Source of the DNA: Brevipalpus yothersi
Lineage: Eukaryota; Arthropoda; Arachnida; Trombidiformes; Tenuipalpidae
Length of the DNA stretch: 64,000 nt
Direction: 5' to 3'
Assembly: GCA_003956705.1 (NCBI GenBank)
Contig: QZCP01000839.1
Location: 212,217-276,216 of the forward strand
Shown here one piece after another: positions 20,936-42,257 of this stretch. How positions within the stretch are numbered: position 1 is the first letter of the stretch; each line of letters opens with the position of its first letter. The notes beneath the pieces were generated by a model that made no database searches, was not told where the DNA came from, and saw only the letters and a program-made list of their open reading frames with translations. The position numbers were made by a program, and so were the translations under genes.

Positions 20936-21176
20936 ATAAATCACCTCCAATTTAGATTCGATGTACTAATAACGAAAAAAACATATTTTCAAGGTTGAGC
21001 AATAGCACGTTTATTTACAGTAGTTACAAAATTTATCAACAAGCCATGTCAGATGAATTTTGAGGGTATAGGATTTACTCGGATACTCTTTTCTTTCTTT
21101 TCACATTATACAATATCTTACAGGGTCACCCATTTTTGATAGAATATATGTATGTATATACTTCAAAAAATGAAGA
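20936..21176. other. Intergenic between KNL1 promoter and RhoGAP 3' end
   Basis: AT-rich, with no gene recognised. It must contain the 3' UTR of the minus-strand RhoGAP gene. Confidence 0.6.
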
Positions 21177-28836
<7,660 letters not shown>

Positions 28837-29389
28837 CTATGTAAAATGTCGAACAAAAAAAGAGTAAAGTATGTAGAAGAATGATAATAAAAAACACGGA
28901 AGACGATATGTACTTCCAATAGTTCTCAAGACATTAGAACCATATTAAAAATAAATCACACAATAATGTTTAGCATTATTTCAAGTTTAGCATGTACATC
29001 TCTCTCTCTTTCTACACCTTTCCTGGAGACTGTTGCTGCTGTTACTGGCTTCAAAGCAAGTGTGCTTATGGCCGAGGGTAGCTTGATGAGGAGAGAGAAG
29101 AGAGAGAAGAGAGAGAGGTGCTAACGGAGCAGCCAAGTGGCAGGAGAGAGAATCAAGGAGAGAGAGAGAGAGAGAGAAAAAAATCACAATAAACAATCGC
29201 AAGTGTCCGAAGAAAGGATCGACAGAAGAGAATAGTAATAGTAGTTGATAGAAAAAGAAGAAGAAGAAGAAGAGGTGAAATTGAAGGAAACTTGAGTATG
29301 ATGATTGTAAAACATCTCAAAAAATTGGAAAACTTAAACTGGTCGGCTGTTGCTGCAAAATGCGGTGCAAAAAAGATGAAGAAGAGAGC

Positions 29390-29391
<2 letters not shown>

Positions 29392-29453
<62 letters not shown>
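29392..29453. repeat. (GA)n microsatellite
   Basis: About 62 bp of pure GA repeats. Confidence 0.95.
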
Positions 29454-29457
<4 letters not shown>

Positions 29458-30005
29458 ATGAGCTCGAGCAACAGGTATTTTCAGGTCAAGATGATACTAG
29501 CGTTCAGAATGTGAACAGCTTTAGCAAATCACTCTTCAAGACATTGCATCTTCTCTCTCTCTATCTTCTTCTTCTTCTTCTTCTTCTTTTCCTCTCCATC
29601 TTCAACTGTAACGATCGGCGATCCCGAAGTCGATCAACGTAGTGCCACAGTCATGTGGTCCGAAAAGAAGATGAAGAGAAAGAGAGAGCCTCAAAGTTCT
29701 GAGGAAGAAGATGATGAAGAAAAAGTTTTCCTTCTGATTGATTTTACTGGTTGTCAATCGTTGGCAGCTCTTTTCACAGCCATCTTTGTTCTGCTCCATC
29801 ATTTTTTTGCGGAGGTCAAACTTTTAGGGGTATACTTTTGAATAACGGAAAAACATATCATAGCAGACCGAAAGGCATCAATGATTCTGTGGAGAGCTGT
29901 CGTTCCAATAGAGTAAAGATGATCTTGAAGCTTCCCGGTCCTTTTTCAATTGAGCAAAAATCAACATGAAGCTGAGTTATCCTCTCTCCTCTTCTCTCAT
30001 CTCAT

Positions 30006-30008
<3 letters not shown>

Positions 30009-30051
<43 letters not shown>
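30009..30051. repeat. (CT)n microsatellite
   Basis: CT repeats of about 43 bp with one CTTTC interruption. Confidence 0.9.
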
Positions 30052-30540
30052 CTCACCCCAACACCCACAAGAGGAAGCTGTCCTCAAGTTTCACTATCAG
30101 TAGCTTCACCTTTTCATCATCACCATCAACAGGCTATATTTTCTATTAGGCTCATGATATCACCTCCACTACTATCCTCTCATCACTCATCTGAGAATGT
30201 GAAAAATTTTTCCACCTCAATTCGACTGGAAGACATTCTCTCAAAAAATGAGCTCTTCAGGCTCGCTGTAGGCACTTCATATGTGGATAGTTGGATAGTT
30301 GGAAAGCTGTAAAAACAATTTTGACCAATTCACACCAACCTGAGCATATTGTTCAAGTAATAAAATGTTTGATGATCAAATCAACACACACATACAAAAC
30401 AATAAAGATCTTCTCCCTCTAACGATTTGAGCCTCTCTTTTTCCAGTACTTTTCATCTCTTCCTCTCTGCTGATGCTTCTTTTCCATCGAGTGATCATTT
30501 GATGAGCATCCCTATCATCATGATCACATCTACCAATTAC

Positions 30541-30618
30541 TTGTCGAATGGATTTGCTCACGATTGACCAAGTCTCTGATTGAGATTCAATCGTGGAATC
30601 AAACGTCCCATGATCCAT
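30541..30618 (-). CDS. Possible first coding exon of the RhoGAP gene
   Basis: ATG at 30618 opens 26 codons (MDHGTFDSTIESQSETWSIV...) ending at CGACAA before a GTAATT donor. Phase 0 matches the next exon at 28836. Support is only phase and context. The true start could instead be the internal ATG near 28824 or an exon farther upstream. Confidence 0.3.
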
Positions 30619-31100
30619 TCTGAAATCATTGCTACCACCATGTGGTCATCATCAACATGGTCCAGCCTGAGAAGGTCTATTTACTGCTACTACCACTACC
30701 ACTACCACTACCACTACTACTACTATATTTTTGGCCCCGAATACCCTGGAATTCGAGGCGATCAAGATTACCGAATCGAATGGTTCATCTTCCTCCCTCC
30801 TTCTCCTCCCACTTTTCGTTCACCATCATAACACAACCGATCCCGCTGTCATCGAATATCGCTTGTTCTTTTCGCTGTCCTCACATCAACATTGTTTTCT
30901 CTCTCTTTCTCTTTAAAATTCGACAGCATTTCGGATCGAGTTGAGATTGGCGCCAGTATTCATGGTCCGTTATTCGATGAAACGGGGAAGAAAATTTTCA
31001 AAACTATCGTGAGTGCCATGTTTCATGCTCACCAATTGGATGAACACAGTGGAGTGAAAGGATAATAGTTGAGAACAAATCAGCTGAGCCAAGATAGGAA

Positions 31101-31103
<3 letters not shown>

Positions 31104-31178
<75 letters not shown>
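31104..31178. repeat. (GA)n microsatellite
   Basis: About 75 bp of pure GA repeats. Confidence 0.95.
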
Positions 31179-31181
<3 letters not shown>

Positions 31182-31638
31182 GGCTAATTTTATATCTCAT
31201 CATAAACTTAAAACTTCCTCCCGGGAGAGAGAGATAGATATTTTTCCAATAATAGTGATGATTTGGAACGGTAGAGAGAGAGAGAATCCGTGGCCAAAGC
31301 TTATGAAAAAGTTCAAACAAGCGATTCAGTAGTTATTGGTGGACTCAAAATAATACGATCGAGAGGATCGAGAGATAGGCATCCGAGAGTGTGTGAACGC
31401 CATACCTCTAGGGCATTAGTCCGAGAGATCGATGGATAAGAGGAGACAGATTGAGAGATGACAATGAAAGAATTAGCCAAAGTTGCAGGCTCAGCATACT
31501 AGCCAGAAAATCTCACAGCAAAGAGACAAGAGAGAGAAAGTTTCCAGGGAAAGAGAGAGAATACCAAGGCATCTTAAAACAAGATCTCTTCACAAGAGAG
31601 TACCAAAAGCAACCTTGTCGAAAAATCAGGACGTCCAA

Positions 31639-31672
<34 letters not shown>

Positions 31673-32724
31673 CAATGCTCAATTCGGACGTATGTACCTG
31701 AGAGTAGTAAAAGTGAATAGACCCCTGTGGACTCTAGATTTTCATCTTCTAGAAGTCGGGAAAAAAAATATGGAAAACTGTATGTGAATATGTGAGAGAG
31801 ACATGAAGATAGTTTGCAAGCCAGATTTCCGAGACAATCTGATTCCAGATGAATGTTTTACAAGCCTGATTCGGAAGTCTCTGTGTAAAGAGAGAGAGAG
31901 GGACAAGAGAAAGAGAGGCCAAAAATTCTGGTTAGGTCAAAAAAGAGCGCGCCAAGAGAGAAGGGCAACAAAGAGAGAGAGAGAGAGCGAAAGAGAAAGG
32001 TAATCAGCCTTATTTGTTTATGGAACGGAGAGAAAAAAGTGACCTGAGAAAGCGAAATAGATAGAGATAGAGAAAGAGAGAGCCCACTTTTACTTGCTGA
32101 CTTAGAAAAAAAATTCAACTTGCAATGACTAGCCTAGAGACCGATCTCAGGCCATGGTGAGGGTTGAGTAGGCGCAGTCTACTATATATATGCATACATT
32201 CAGTTTCGCTTCTCTTTCGAAAAATGGGAGAGAGAGAGGAGCGATTATTATTATTATAACCCTCAATTATATCCTCTTGATTCCCAATTGAAAGTGATGA
32301 TGATAATGACCGAGCTCCGAACTCAAGTGCATGTCCAGAATGCTGCTTATATTACTACTATCTAACTCTCTTTCTCTCTCTTACTTGCAGCCTTTCTTTC
32401 TCGCCAGATTCACCAGATAGCATAGTACGAAATTAGGATCATCAAGATCATGGCAATTGAAAAGAACAGTTCGCACCAAGGCCGATAGCCAACACTCAAA
32501 AAAGCAAGAGAGAGAGAGAAAGAAAGGATCGAAAATGGACAACAACAAAGATGGCCAACGGAACTGGTTGGTCTACTGGCCAAGTGTAAATTGCACTCAT
32601 CTTTTCTTTCTCTTCCTCTCATCCATCAGATCAAGTGTAGAATATAGCAAGTTCCAAAAAGAGAATCTGATGATGAGCTGGATGATAGGGCCCACACCGG
32701 CGAATCGGTGTCGCAGTAATCCGA

Positions 32725-32725
<1 letters not shown>

Positions 32726-32784
<59 letters not shown>
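32726..32784. repeat. (CT)n microsatellite
   Basis: About 59 bp of pure CT repeats. Confidence 0.95.
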
Positions 32785-32787
<3 letters not shown>

Positions 32788-34100
32788 CTTCTCTCTTTTC
32801 TCGCTCTCATCTATAACGATTATGATGGCTGCTGACGATCGGACTGATTTGAAGGTAACGACACCAATCGTACGAAAAGTATTTATACAGAATGTGCATA
32901 CCCTACATGAATAGTATTCACATATATTCTATATTCATATCAAATCACATCATCATTGACGAATCGGGTTTCAAATCGATGACCGAACGACAGAGAATCG
33001 AGAACGAATCACTTGTCGGTCAACTTAGCACCTTCTATCACTTCGCGCCAAGAAAGAGAGAGAGAGAAAGAGAAAGAGAGATGGCCTCGATTTTTCGGCA
33101 TGGTTTGACGGTCGATCATTTTCGTTAAGAGAGCTGACATAGAGAGAGAGAGAGAGAGACCATCATCATCAATATGATCACCAAGCTAATTTGACTGTGT
33201 GTTTGAACATTCTCTCATTTCCTGGCTCGATGATAAAAAAAGTACCATTCAAGCAACCGAGCAACACTCTTGAATCAAGTGTGTGTAAACAAAACATTAT
33301 GATGATGTTCCTTACGCACACACACACACACATACACATAAATATATACACACATGAGTGCGGATTCAAGCAACAACAGGCTCAAAATATCAATTGTGAA
33401 ACATTGTGCGGTATACATGTTCATGTACATGTGTATGTGTGTACAGGTATACGTTATATAGCTTTTCCTTTTACTTGCTCTGATGATGATGGAGATCAGA
33501 GAGAAACAAGGCGATCCTGAACAAAGCGCGCGAATGATGATGATACACATATATGTACATGTACTCTTACGTATTTAGCAAGCATGTTTTATTTTGATTG
33601 GCCTTCACAAGAGTGAAAAAATACATATCCACTTACACACAACTGGCCGTACACATCGAGTGGGTGGCTCATAGAATGTGAAAAAAAGAAAAAATATATA
33701 ATTCAGATCAACATTAAATTGAGTCTAATTGGCCCCATTTGCATGATGCTAAGTGAAAAGGAAAGGGAGAGGCCGGCCTGCAAGGAGGATGGACCTCAAC
33801 AAGTGCAAGGATGAGGATGAAGAAGATGAAGATGGAGATGATGATGAAGGAGGAAGGATGCACGATATGGCCAGAAGAAGATGTTCTCAATCGCACATCT
33901 TGCGCTCAAGAGAGAGAGAGAGAGAAGAAAAAAGGAGCACATCAACCTGATTTCAATAGTGACGACCGAAATCAAGAGTAGAAATGTTGTGATAAAAAAG
34001 ATGCCTAAAAGGCTGATAATTTTGTTACGAATGAAAACGAATCAACCAAAAACCCTTGCAGATCAGATGAAAATCAGAAGAGATGATGATCGCCTCTTTG

Positions 34101-34101
<1 letters not shown>

Positions 34102-34156
<55 letters not shown>
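34102..34156. repeat. (CT)n microsatellite
   Basis: About 55 bp of CT repeats. A second run of about 27 bp follows at 34307-34333, and a GA run lies at 34470-34504. Confidence 0.95.
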
Positions 34157-34162
<6 letters not shown>

Positions 34163-34467
34163 CCTTCGCCAGGTCAATAACGAGGTCCTCTTTCTCTCTC
34201 TTATTTCCTCGATATTCACTGGACCATTCATGGCTATGCATTTTTTGGGAAAGTTATTCAAATTTATCTCTCCAAATCTTGACACATGAGATTCCTTTGC
34301 CCTGGCCTCTCTCTCTCTCTCTCTCTCTCTCTCGTCACCCCAAGCTCTCTTTCTCAACTAACTATACAGCTCCACCTGAGCAAGCAATGTGTATGAGCCC
34401 CTGAAAAAAGTTTTTTCATGATGATAAACGGAATGAACTTTTTTGGTTCCATGATACAGTCCATCAC

Positions 34468-34507
<40 letters not shown>

Positions 34508-36520
34508 TCCTTCCGCTTCCCGCTCACAACATATACAGACACATACACTTGACAAGAGAATGTGGATGATATTGCCCTTCACTTGATTGGACTGTATGCG
34601 TGAAAAGATCAATCGGACGGAATGCTTACACATACAGAAAATAACATGCAAGAATTCGGAATTTATTGAGGGCAGATACCACAGATACTTTTGGTAAACT
34701 TGTCCTTTTGGTCTTGGAAAGTATTTTAATGCCGATGAGTTAAACTTATCACTGCTATTACTACTGTTTTGCACAGGAAAGAAGAGGAGTCAAGAGGAGG
34801 TGCTTACGGATGCTCATCATTATCAGTAACATTATATTACCATCAAATAGGATATCACAACAAATAATCCTAGATGAATGATGGAACAATTCTGAATGAT
34901 AGCTGAAATGTATCAAAAGCTCTACCTGGAGCATTCTGTTGTTCACATTTTATTCTTTTGTGTGTCTATCAGACGAGGAAAAAAGAGACTCCTTTCTTGA
35001 TGATTTTCAGAGCTTAAAGACGATCAGGTTCAAGTATTACTGGTAGCATGAATATGCATGTACAGTTAACAGAATTCAACGTAAAAGAATCGAAAATAAT
35101 CAATGAAAGAGAGGAGAAAGAGACGAGTGAGAGACGAGAGAGTATTGAAAACTTTTCAAAAATTGTTTTAATTCAAGGATCAGTTGGAGATGATTGAAAA
35201 TAAATGAATCATCGGCCATCAGATAGAGATAGAGAGGAACCAAATTCATTGAGCCAAATTTTCGAGTGAGTGTATATAATTTGGGAAAAAGTGTGCCAAA
35301 TTAATTCAATTTGATTGTGCGGGGGAGTCAAAATCAAATGTATTGAGGCGAAAAGAATTATGTGTGAAATTCGAAAGTCGAACTAAAACTTTAACCAAAA
35401 AAAAGTGTACACACATACAGCTCGATAGTGGCTATTGAGATGGTTCCTTATTCGGTTCAATGGATGGAAAAAATTTTATTTTCGAAAGAAAAATATACTA
35501 TCCACTACTACAGTACTAACCTACCTCTTCTTCTTCTTCTCGAGGCTTCAGAGAAGAGTGATGATGATATATACCAAGCATTCTATCTATCTTTTCTCCA
35601 AAATGAATTCGAAAAGCATGGTTTACGAAGAAAAAAAAAGATTAGTATTTACACAACTCGCACACACATACACATACACATATATACAGACAACAAGGTG
35701 CTCCTGTTCCGGGTTCCTACTTACGATATATTTAGTTGTATATTATGCGCTTCTCAAACCTTTTCTCAAACACAGCAATCAGAAACGGTATGGTTAAATG
35801 TTATGGTGGTGGTATGTTTTGCACGAATATTTTTCTCTCTCTCTCTATCTCTTCTTTTTCTTTCCCCAAGCACTACCGTTATAAATGAGAAGATAATATA
35901 AAAGATTCCCTTTCGTCGAATATTTGGCAAATTCTATTGTTTGATCATTTGGTTCTTATAGGATCGAGGCAATAAGCTGAAAATATCTTCGAAAAAAAAT
36001 ATGCTTCCTCCATACTCATGAACATTCTTACCTGACTATCCAGAAGAAAAAAATTTTCATTCACTCATTCATTCATTCATTCATACGTTCGTTAGTTAGT
36101 TTCGTTCGTTTGGTCTTCCATTCATTTAAATGATTAATGGATGATAGTATTCGAAAGCAAAACAGAAAAACAGAAGCTCCGCAAAATCTGGATTTGCTTC
36201 AAGAGAAAGCAAGTTTTTCATGAGAAAAAAATGTCTTCCAATATTCAATTAATTTGAGCTGATTTATACAGACAAAAAAATCATCTAATTTGAAACAAAA
36301 TTTAGCTATAAAAATACTGGATCGATTGATTTATGTGTCAATTTTTATCAGTGAAAGTAATGATAATGATTGGATCAATTTTCATTCGAAAACCTGTGTT
36401 TCATCATCATAAATTTAGAAATTAGGATCATCAGAAATGCAAGAAAAAACCTTCCAATTCAAGCAAATTTAGTGCTAATGAAATTATTGAAAAAAGTTCC
36501 AGATCTCAACTGGATTTATA

Positions 36521-37464
36521 NNNNNNNNNNNNNNNNNNNNNNNNNNNNNNNNNNNNNNNNNNNNNNNNNNNNNNNNNNNNNNNNNNNNNNNNNNNNNNNN
36601 NNNNNNNNNNNNNNNNNNNNNNNNNNNNNNNNNNNNNNNNNNNNNNNNNNNNNNNNNNNNNNNNNNNNNNNNNNNNNNNNNNNNNNNNNNNNNNNNNNNN
36701 NNNNNNNNNNNNNNNNNNNNNNNNNNNNNNNNNNNNNNNNNNNNNNNNNNNNNNNNNNNNNNNNNNNNNNNNNNNNNNNNNNNNNNNNNNNNNNNNNNNN
36801 NNNNNNNNNNNNNNNNNNNNNNNNNNNNNNNNNNNNNNNNNNNNNNNNNNNNNNNNNNNNNNNNNNNNNNNNNNNNNNNNNNNNNNNNNNNNNNNNNNNN
36901 NNNNNNNNNNNNNNNNNNNNNNNNNNNNNNNNNNNNNNNNNNNNNNNNNNNNNNNNNNNNNNNNNNNNNNNNNNNNNNNNNNNNNNNNNNNNNNNNNNNN
37001 NNNNNNNNNNNNNNNNNNNNNNNNNNNNNNNNNNNNNNNNNNNNNNNNNNNNNNNNNNNNNNNNNNNNNNNNNNNNNNNNNNNNNNNNNNNNNNNNNNNN
37101 NNNNNNNNNNNNNNNNNNNNNNNNNNNNNNNNNNNNNNNNNNNNNNNNNNNNNNNNNNNNNNNNNNNNNNNNNNNNNNNNNNNNNNNNNNNNNNNNNNNN
37201 NNNNNNNNNNNNNNNNNNNNNNNNNNNNNNNNNNNNNNNNNNNNNNNNNNNNNNNNNNNNNNNNNNNNNNNNNNNNNNNNNNNNNNNNNNNNNNNNNNNN
37301 NNNNNNNNNNNNNNNNNNNNNNNNNNNNNNNNNNNNNNNNNNNNNNNNNNNNNNNNNNNNNNNNNNNNNNNNNNNNNNNNNNNNNNNNNNNNNNNNNNNN
37401 NNNNNNNNNNNNNNNNNNNNNNNNNNNNNNNNNNNNNNNNNNNNNNNNNNNNNNNNNNNNNNNN
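36521..37464. other. Assembly gap (944 N)
   Basis: A run of N. The sequence character changes across it: microsatellite-rich on the left, repeat mosaic with almost no GA tracts on the right. Confidence 1.
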
Positions 37465-39276
37465 GCAAGCCTCTAATCAAGAAAAGCTAATAAGATTTCT
37501 CTCTTGATGAGAATTCTCATCAATTTCTTCTGGACCGACAAGTTATGCCGATAGCAAAGGACCCATGTGAGGAATCAGCCTGCTCGAAACTCTGATTTCT
37601 CCGATCTAAAAACACCGCGAAAGGATTTGTGGAGTGTTGGATGATAAGAATGAGTTGCTTGAGTCGCTTTGTTCTCAGGGAACCAGGCAGGGAGTCCTGA
37701 AATCTACCCAGCACTCGCCCTACCAGGAGGGAGAAAAAATGAAATCATGAATTTCAGAAGTTCTAGCTCTGATCGGGAGTTCTCAGGCAAAATTAAGCCT
37801 GAATTGTGCTTCCTGAGCTATTTTAGTCATCCAGTGAGTGCTGAGAAACACTTCATTGTGGTGATGAGTGATTTGAAAATGTTATTTTGGTCCCTTATTT
37901 GTTATCTAATCACTATCAAATGAATTTTGCTAGACGTAATTTTTGATGAGGAAGTCAAAAATGACCTTATTTTTTCGATAACTTCTCCCATTTTCTTACG
38001 CATCGCAAAAAACCTACTTTTTTGGTTTCATGACCCCTTATCTATGCTTATCAGTTTTGGAATCCATTCAAAACATTTGCCATACAAAACTTACACATTT
38101 TCTCTTCAAGAAACAGAAAGAATTATCAAGATATCCCAACCCGTTCAAAAGTTATTGAAGTTTAAAATGCGCTATATTACTCTTGGACACCCTGTATATC
38201 ATGGTTTCCTTATATGAATACACACCAAGCATCGAAGCTATCATACTGAACAAGAAGAGCTCTTTGATGTTCATTTTTTGGGAATTATATCGTTTATGTG
38301 GTCACTTTAAAAATTATTATACTATGGTGTTGGATGATTTACTACTTTTCTATAACTGTAAGCTAGATGGAATGATAAATAGCCTTTATACCTTCCAACT
38401 TGTAGATATTACGCGCATGCTTTGAAAGTCATTATCGGTACAGCAAATGTTGAAATCTTAGCAAGGGAGGAAGTTCACTACCGATGGGCTAGTTTGCAGT
38501 GATTTTTGTTCATGGTGGAACGTATTGTTGTAGATCCTTCAAGGAAAATAGATCAAACATTATCATTCGTTCGAGATATCATTCTTTTTTTGTGATATGT
38601 GGCTACAAATTCGAAGTCTCCCTACAACTTACCGTAAGATAAACACTGAGAAATTGAACAGACCAGGAAGAAGTTCTCGATCAAAGCTTCAAGAATATTC
38701 ATATATACTTGCGAAAAGAGGCTACAGAAAGCTGAGGAAGAGGGGTCTTGCTCATTCTGGATGCTGGGGTTAGTCATTGGTTGGAGCATCTCAGAGAATA
38801 CGTAAGAAACAATTCTGTCTTCCAGAAGTGAGCAGCATCCGGCATTCCACCCGAGCAGAATCAAGTGGTCTGAGAAGAAAGAGAAAACATGAAAAAAGAT
38901 AGTATACATAATCGGGTGAATAATCTTCTCCGTTGGATGGTGAGAGATCATCGGGGAGGAAATGAATCTTTCTCCGGAAACTAACTGTAATTTGGGCATG
39001 TATGCCAACCTCATCGAATCGGTAGTGAGTTCACGAGTGATCAATTATTTTTCACTGTTGAGAGCAGTCAATATTTTCTCAAGGGGATTTACAAATCAAG
39101 TTAACTGGGTATCTTCTCGTTCAATATCTGAATGTCCATCCTGGAGGAAAGAACAATGGTCAAAAACGGTCATTTTCGGCCCTAGCTTGGATTTTTCCGA
39201 AACACATCTTATCTTATTTATTTTTTGCTAGAAGACACATGGATGCTACTCTGAGCTACCTGGGATGATCCGTTCT
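37465..39276. other. No gene recognised; degraded repeat-like sequence
   Basis: Short frames only. The stretch 37930-38217 ends in GACACCCTGTATA-like sequence, a word common at the edges of dispersed arthropod repeats, so an old repeat copy is likely there. Confidence 0.45.
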
Positions 39277-39280
39277 TGAT

Positions 39281-40505
39281 ATATGGGAGCTTATCTCTCG
39301 ATGCCCCATTGGACTCTTAGAAAATCTCAACCTCATCTGATTTTCATGAGACTTGATTTTTTTGATAGCTGATATCATGCAACGATATCTCATGATAATC
39401 AAGGTGAGATTTGATCATCTATTGGAGAAAAATTGGAGGAAAACCTTGGGAAGTCTAGTTTTGACCTTAAAATGACTATATCTCTGGAACGAGAAATGAG
39501 CCCATCGTCAAATTCACACAATTTGATGAACATCTAGTGATCAGTCATGTCATGAAGTTTCAGCTCTCTATCGATGAAATTTCAAAAGTTATCAGGACTA
39601 CACTATCATTTCCCTGAACTCACAAGCCGTGAGAGCATGCCATTGCCCAGTTAGCGTTATCCAGTCAGCACCACGTGGAAGATGAGTTGGACTTTGCTGA
39701 CCACCAATCTTTGTCTGATCTGTATCATCCATAGATCGGGATTCAAAATCAAGCACAGCGAAAGCTTAGCTCAGATTCCGAATCATTCTAGAAAAATCAA
39801 GCGAGCATCACCATCATAAAGATGGAACCTCAGCTCTTTATTGGCGAGTATCACCAGTCCTAATGAGGGGATCTCAGCCTAAACTAAGCACTAATCATAC
39901 GCTTCATCTTCAGAGGTATCAGGAGTTAAGATGAGCTCTTGGTGGCCTATTCTTCTTGCAAAGTCTCTCAATTGAGCTCCAGGCTCTGATGATTCATCCT
40001 CATACCCTCTGGTATCATTTCATTGCAAAAAATGGATCTTCGGCAATAAATCATGAGCTCCCATAGTTGGAGACTTGAAGCTTGACAGGTTTTTCATTCA
40101 TCAAGTGATAATTGGATAGTGTGAGTTTGGTGATGGGCTAATCCCCGGTTACATTTCTCTATCCTCCATCAACTGGGAACTAGTATATTCCTGATAACTT
40201 TTGAAATTTCATCGATAGAGAGCTGAAACTTCATGACATGACTGATCACTAGATGTTCATCAAATTGTGTGAATTTGACGATGGGCTCATTTCTCGTTCC
40301 AGAGATATAGTCATTTTAAGGTCAAAACTAGACTTCCCAAGGTTTTCCTCCAATTCTTCTCCAATAGATGATCAAATCTTACCTTGATTATCATGAGATA
40401 TTGTTGCATGATATCAGCTATCGGAAGAATTAAGTTTCATGAAAATCGGATGAGGTTGAGATTTTCTAAGAGTCTAATGGGGCATCGAGAGATAAGCTCC
40501 CATAT
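39281..40505. repeat. Foldback element: 317-bp inverted arms around a 591-bp spacer
   Basis: The left arm 39281-39597 (starting ATATGGGAGCTTATCTCTCG) is the near-perfect reverse complement of the right arm 40189-40505 (ending CGAGAGATAAGCTCCCATAT). The match extends a few bases outward with one mismatch. The spacer has no coding frame. It could be a foldback transposon or a source of a long hairpin RNA. No clear target duplication was identified. Confidence 0.9.
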
Positions 40506-40508
40506 GTC

Positions 40509-41452
40509 AAAAACGAAAAGAGCTAGCGGGTTGAAAGCTTCGCTATTGTGTTTTTTATCAGAAGTTAGATGAGAATAGATGATTCTGAAATTTTTTGAGA
40601 TGAGGGCCAGAATGGCTACTCTTCTTCATCGAATATCCACAAGACCTGGCCTGAAATTTCATGCATGATTCTTATTAATCGGAAGCGTTTTCAATGGATT
40701 ATTGCTGATCAAGCTTGAGCCTTAAAATTGAGATTGTTAGGACATTCTTCCTCTCTCAGGTAATCGCTGATATTGTACAATTCATCTCGAATGCCATTAA
40801 GCAAATTCAATCAGACACTATGATTGGAAGTTTCAGTATGTAGGGCATCTCTTCCTGATATAATTCCAATCAGCGAATAGAATCAAGGACTCAGTTCACG
40901 AGAATAATAGTGAGATAGTTGGAAATCGTTTTTATTCCGATGCATACATTGAGGGAAATCTTTGTGTCTTTGAGCTCATAGGCTCGTAACTGTGATCAAT
41001 GTTTTTCAAATAAATGACCTCTTTTCCTTGAGCTTCAATCTTGTTTTTCAATTAGCTCATAAGAGTGGAGAACCAGTACATCATCCCTCTGAAGCTCAGA
41101 CATCTTGTTCTTCGAGAGAGCGAATCCATAAACCTGCAGGGCTCCAGTTTGAACATCGGTTGAAGTAGAAACTATTTTCCAGGTGAGTCATCTTATTCGA
41201 TCCGTCTGACTTGGAAACCTCATGGAGTATCATATTAAGCAACATTTTATTGTTCCGCATATCAAAACAAAGAGAAATACATGTAGCGTGAATCAGGGAG
41301 CATTTTGAACAAAAGGTTATTCAAGATCGAAAGGCTGTGTATTGCCCATCAAAAAGTCAGACAATGATTACAAGAGTAATTCAACTCTTCGTCAATGATT
41401 GTCCTATACTCCCCCCTCAGTCAAGAAGGGTGGAAGAGATAACAATTTTCTC
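40509..41452. other. No gene recognised
   Basis: AT-rich sequence between the foldback element and the secreted-protein gene, with short frames only. Confidence 0.5.
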
Positions 41453-42257
41453 TTAACCCTGTAATCTCTTATAATATTCAGCATACTTTTTGCCCCATTC
41501 TGATTTTGTTTCATAGTAGCTCAAGCAGATGAACTTCTCTCTATATTGATAGGAACAGAAACCAAGAACAAAATTACACTTCTTCGGCCAAAACCAATCT
41601 ACTTCTTGTAGGACCCTCGCTGATTTGACTGCATTATCTCCAAATTTTATCAGTATCTTCTCCAGGCTCAACAAATCTAAGAGCTCTTGGATCTCTGATT
41701 CTGGTATCCCTTTGGCTTTTTTAAGCTTGGGTTCGATAAGATAACAGTAATGAAGTACCATAGCTTGCACATGCTCTACTAAAGTTTTGTGTTCTTCTTG
41801 GAGACATTCACCATTATGGTCAAGAACAATGTGTCGATGGGAGAAGGGCTTATATAGTGGTTGATTGGGGCAAATTTCCATGTGGACTGCAGTCAAATTC
41901 CATTTTTCGGCTATATCTGAAGCTTTATTTTCAATCTCAAACAAATCAATAGAGTTGAGAATAGTTTTAGCTTCTACAAAAGCACACTTCTCTTTTTCAG
42001 TTAATTTTTTTGGATTCTTGAGAGCTGATTCAATTGATCCTACGAAATAATCCTAATACTGCTGAACATCATCGACCCAAAAATCGGCTTCCATTTACCG
42101 TCTCACTCTATCATGATGCTCGATTATGGGTGTGAAAGCTTTTTTGGAAAATAGAACAAGAAATTCCATAATCAGGCGAAGAAATTATAAGTGAAAATCT
42201 TCACCGCTCACCAATTGTTGAATAGATCAACGAGGATATGATGAAGTACCACATCAT
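41453..42257 (-). CDS. Uncharacterised secreted Cys-containing protein, intact member of a local family
   Basis: Two exons, 42257-42212 and 42039-41453, joined across a 172-bp GT/AG intron in phase 1, give 210 aa. Exon 1 is only 46 nt and encodes a hydrophobic start (MMWYFIISSLIYSTIG) that reads as a signal peptide. The mature part is mostly helical-looking, with about seven Cys, a conserved N-glycosylation sequon (NLT), CPNQP, and a DWFWPKKC motif. A paralog at 62103-62935 shares the exon layout, the same 46-nt first exon and most motifs, so the frame is under comparison support. No known family is recognised. Secretion is inferred. It sits alone in a repeat mosaic, with no nearby housekeeping gene. 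Confidence 0.72.

Larger units (their letters stand above)
28837..36520. other. Microsatellite-rich region upstream of the RhoGAP gene
   Basis: About 7.7 kb with no clear gene apart from the possible exon at 30541-30618. It is dominated by GA or CT runs on either strand, with CTT/GAA, CAC/CAT and AC repeats. The many Arg-Glu or Leu-Ser frames are repeat artefacts. It probably holds the RhoGAP 5' UTR and promoter, possibly with further unseen exons. Confidence 0.55.

Noticed and set aside
36370..37480. Long open frames on both strands across 36.5-37.5 kb
   Set aside because: They consist almost entirely of the 944-base N gap.
37927..38217. 96-codon frame ending near a GACACCCTGTATA word
   Set aside because: The word is typical of dispersed repeat ends in arthropods and the frame has no support, so it is treated as repeat sequence.
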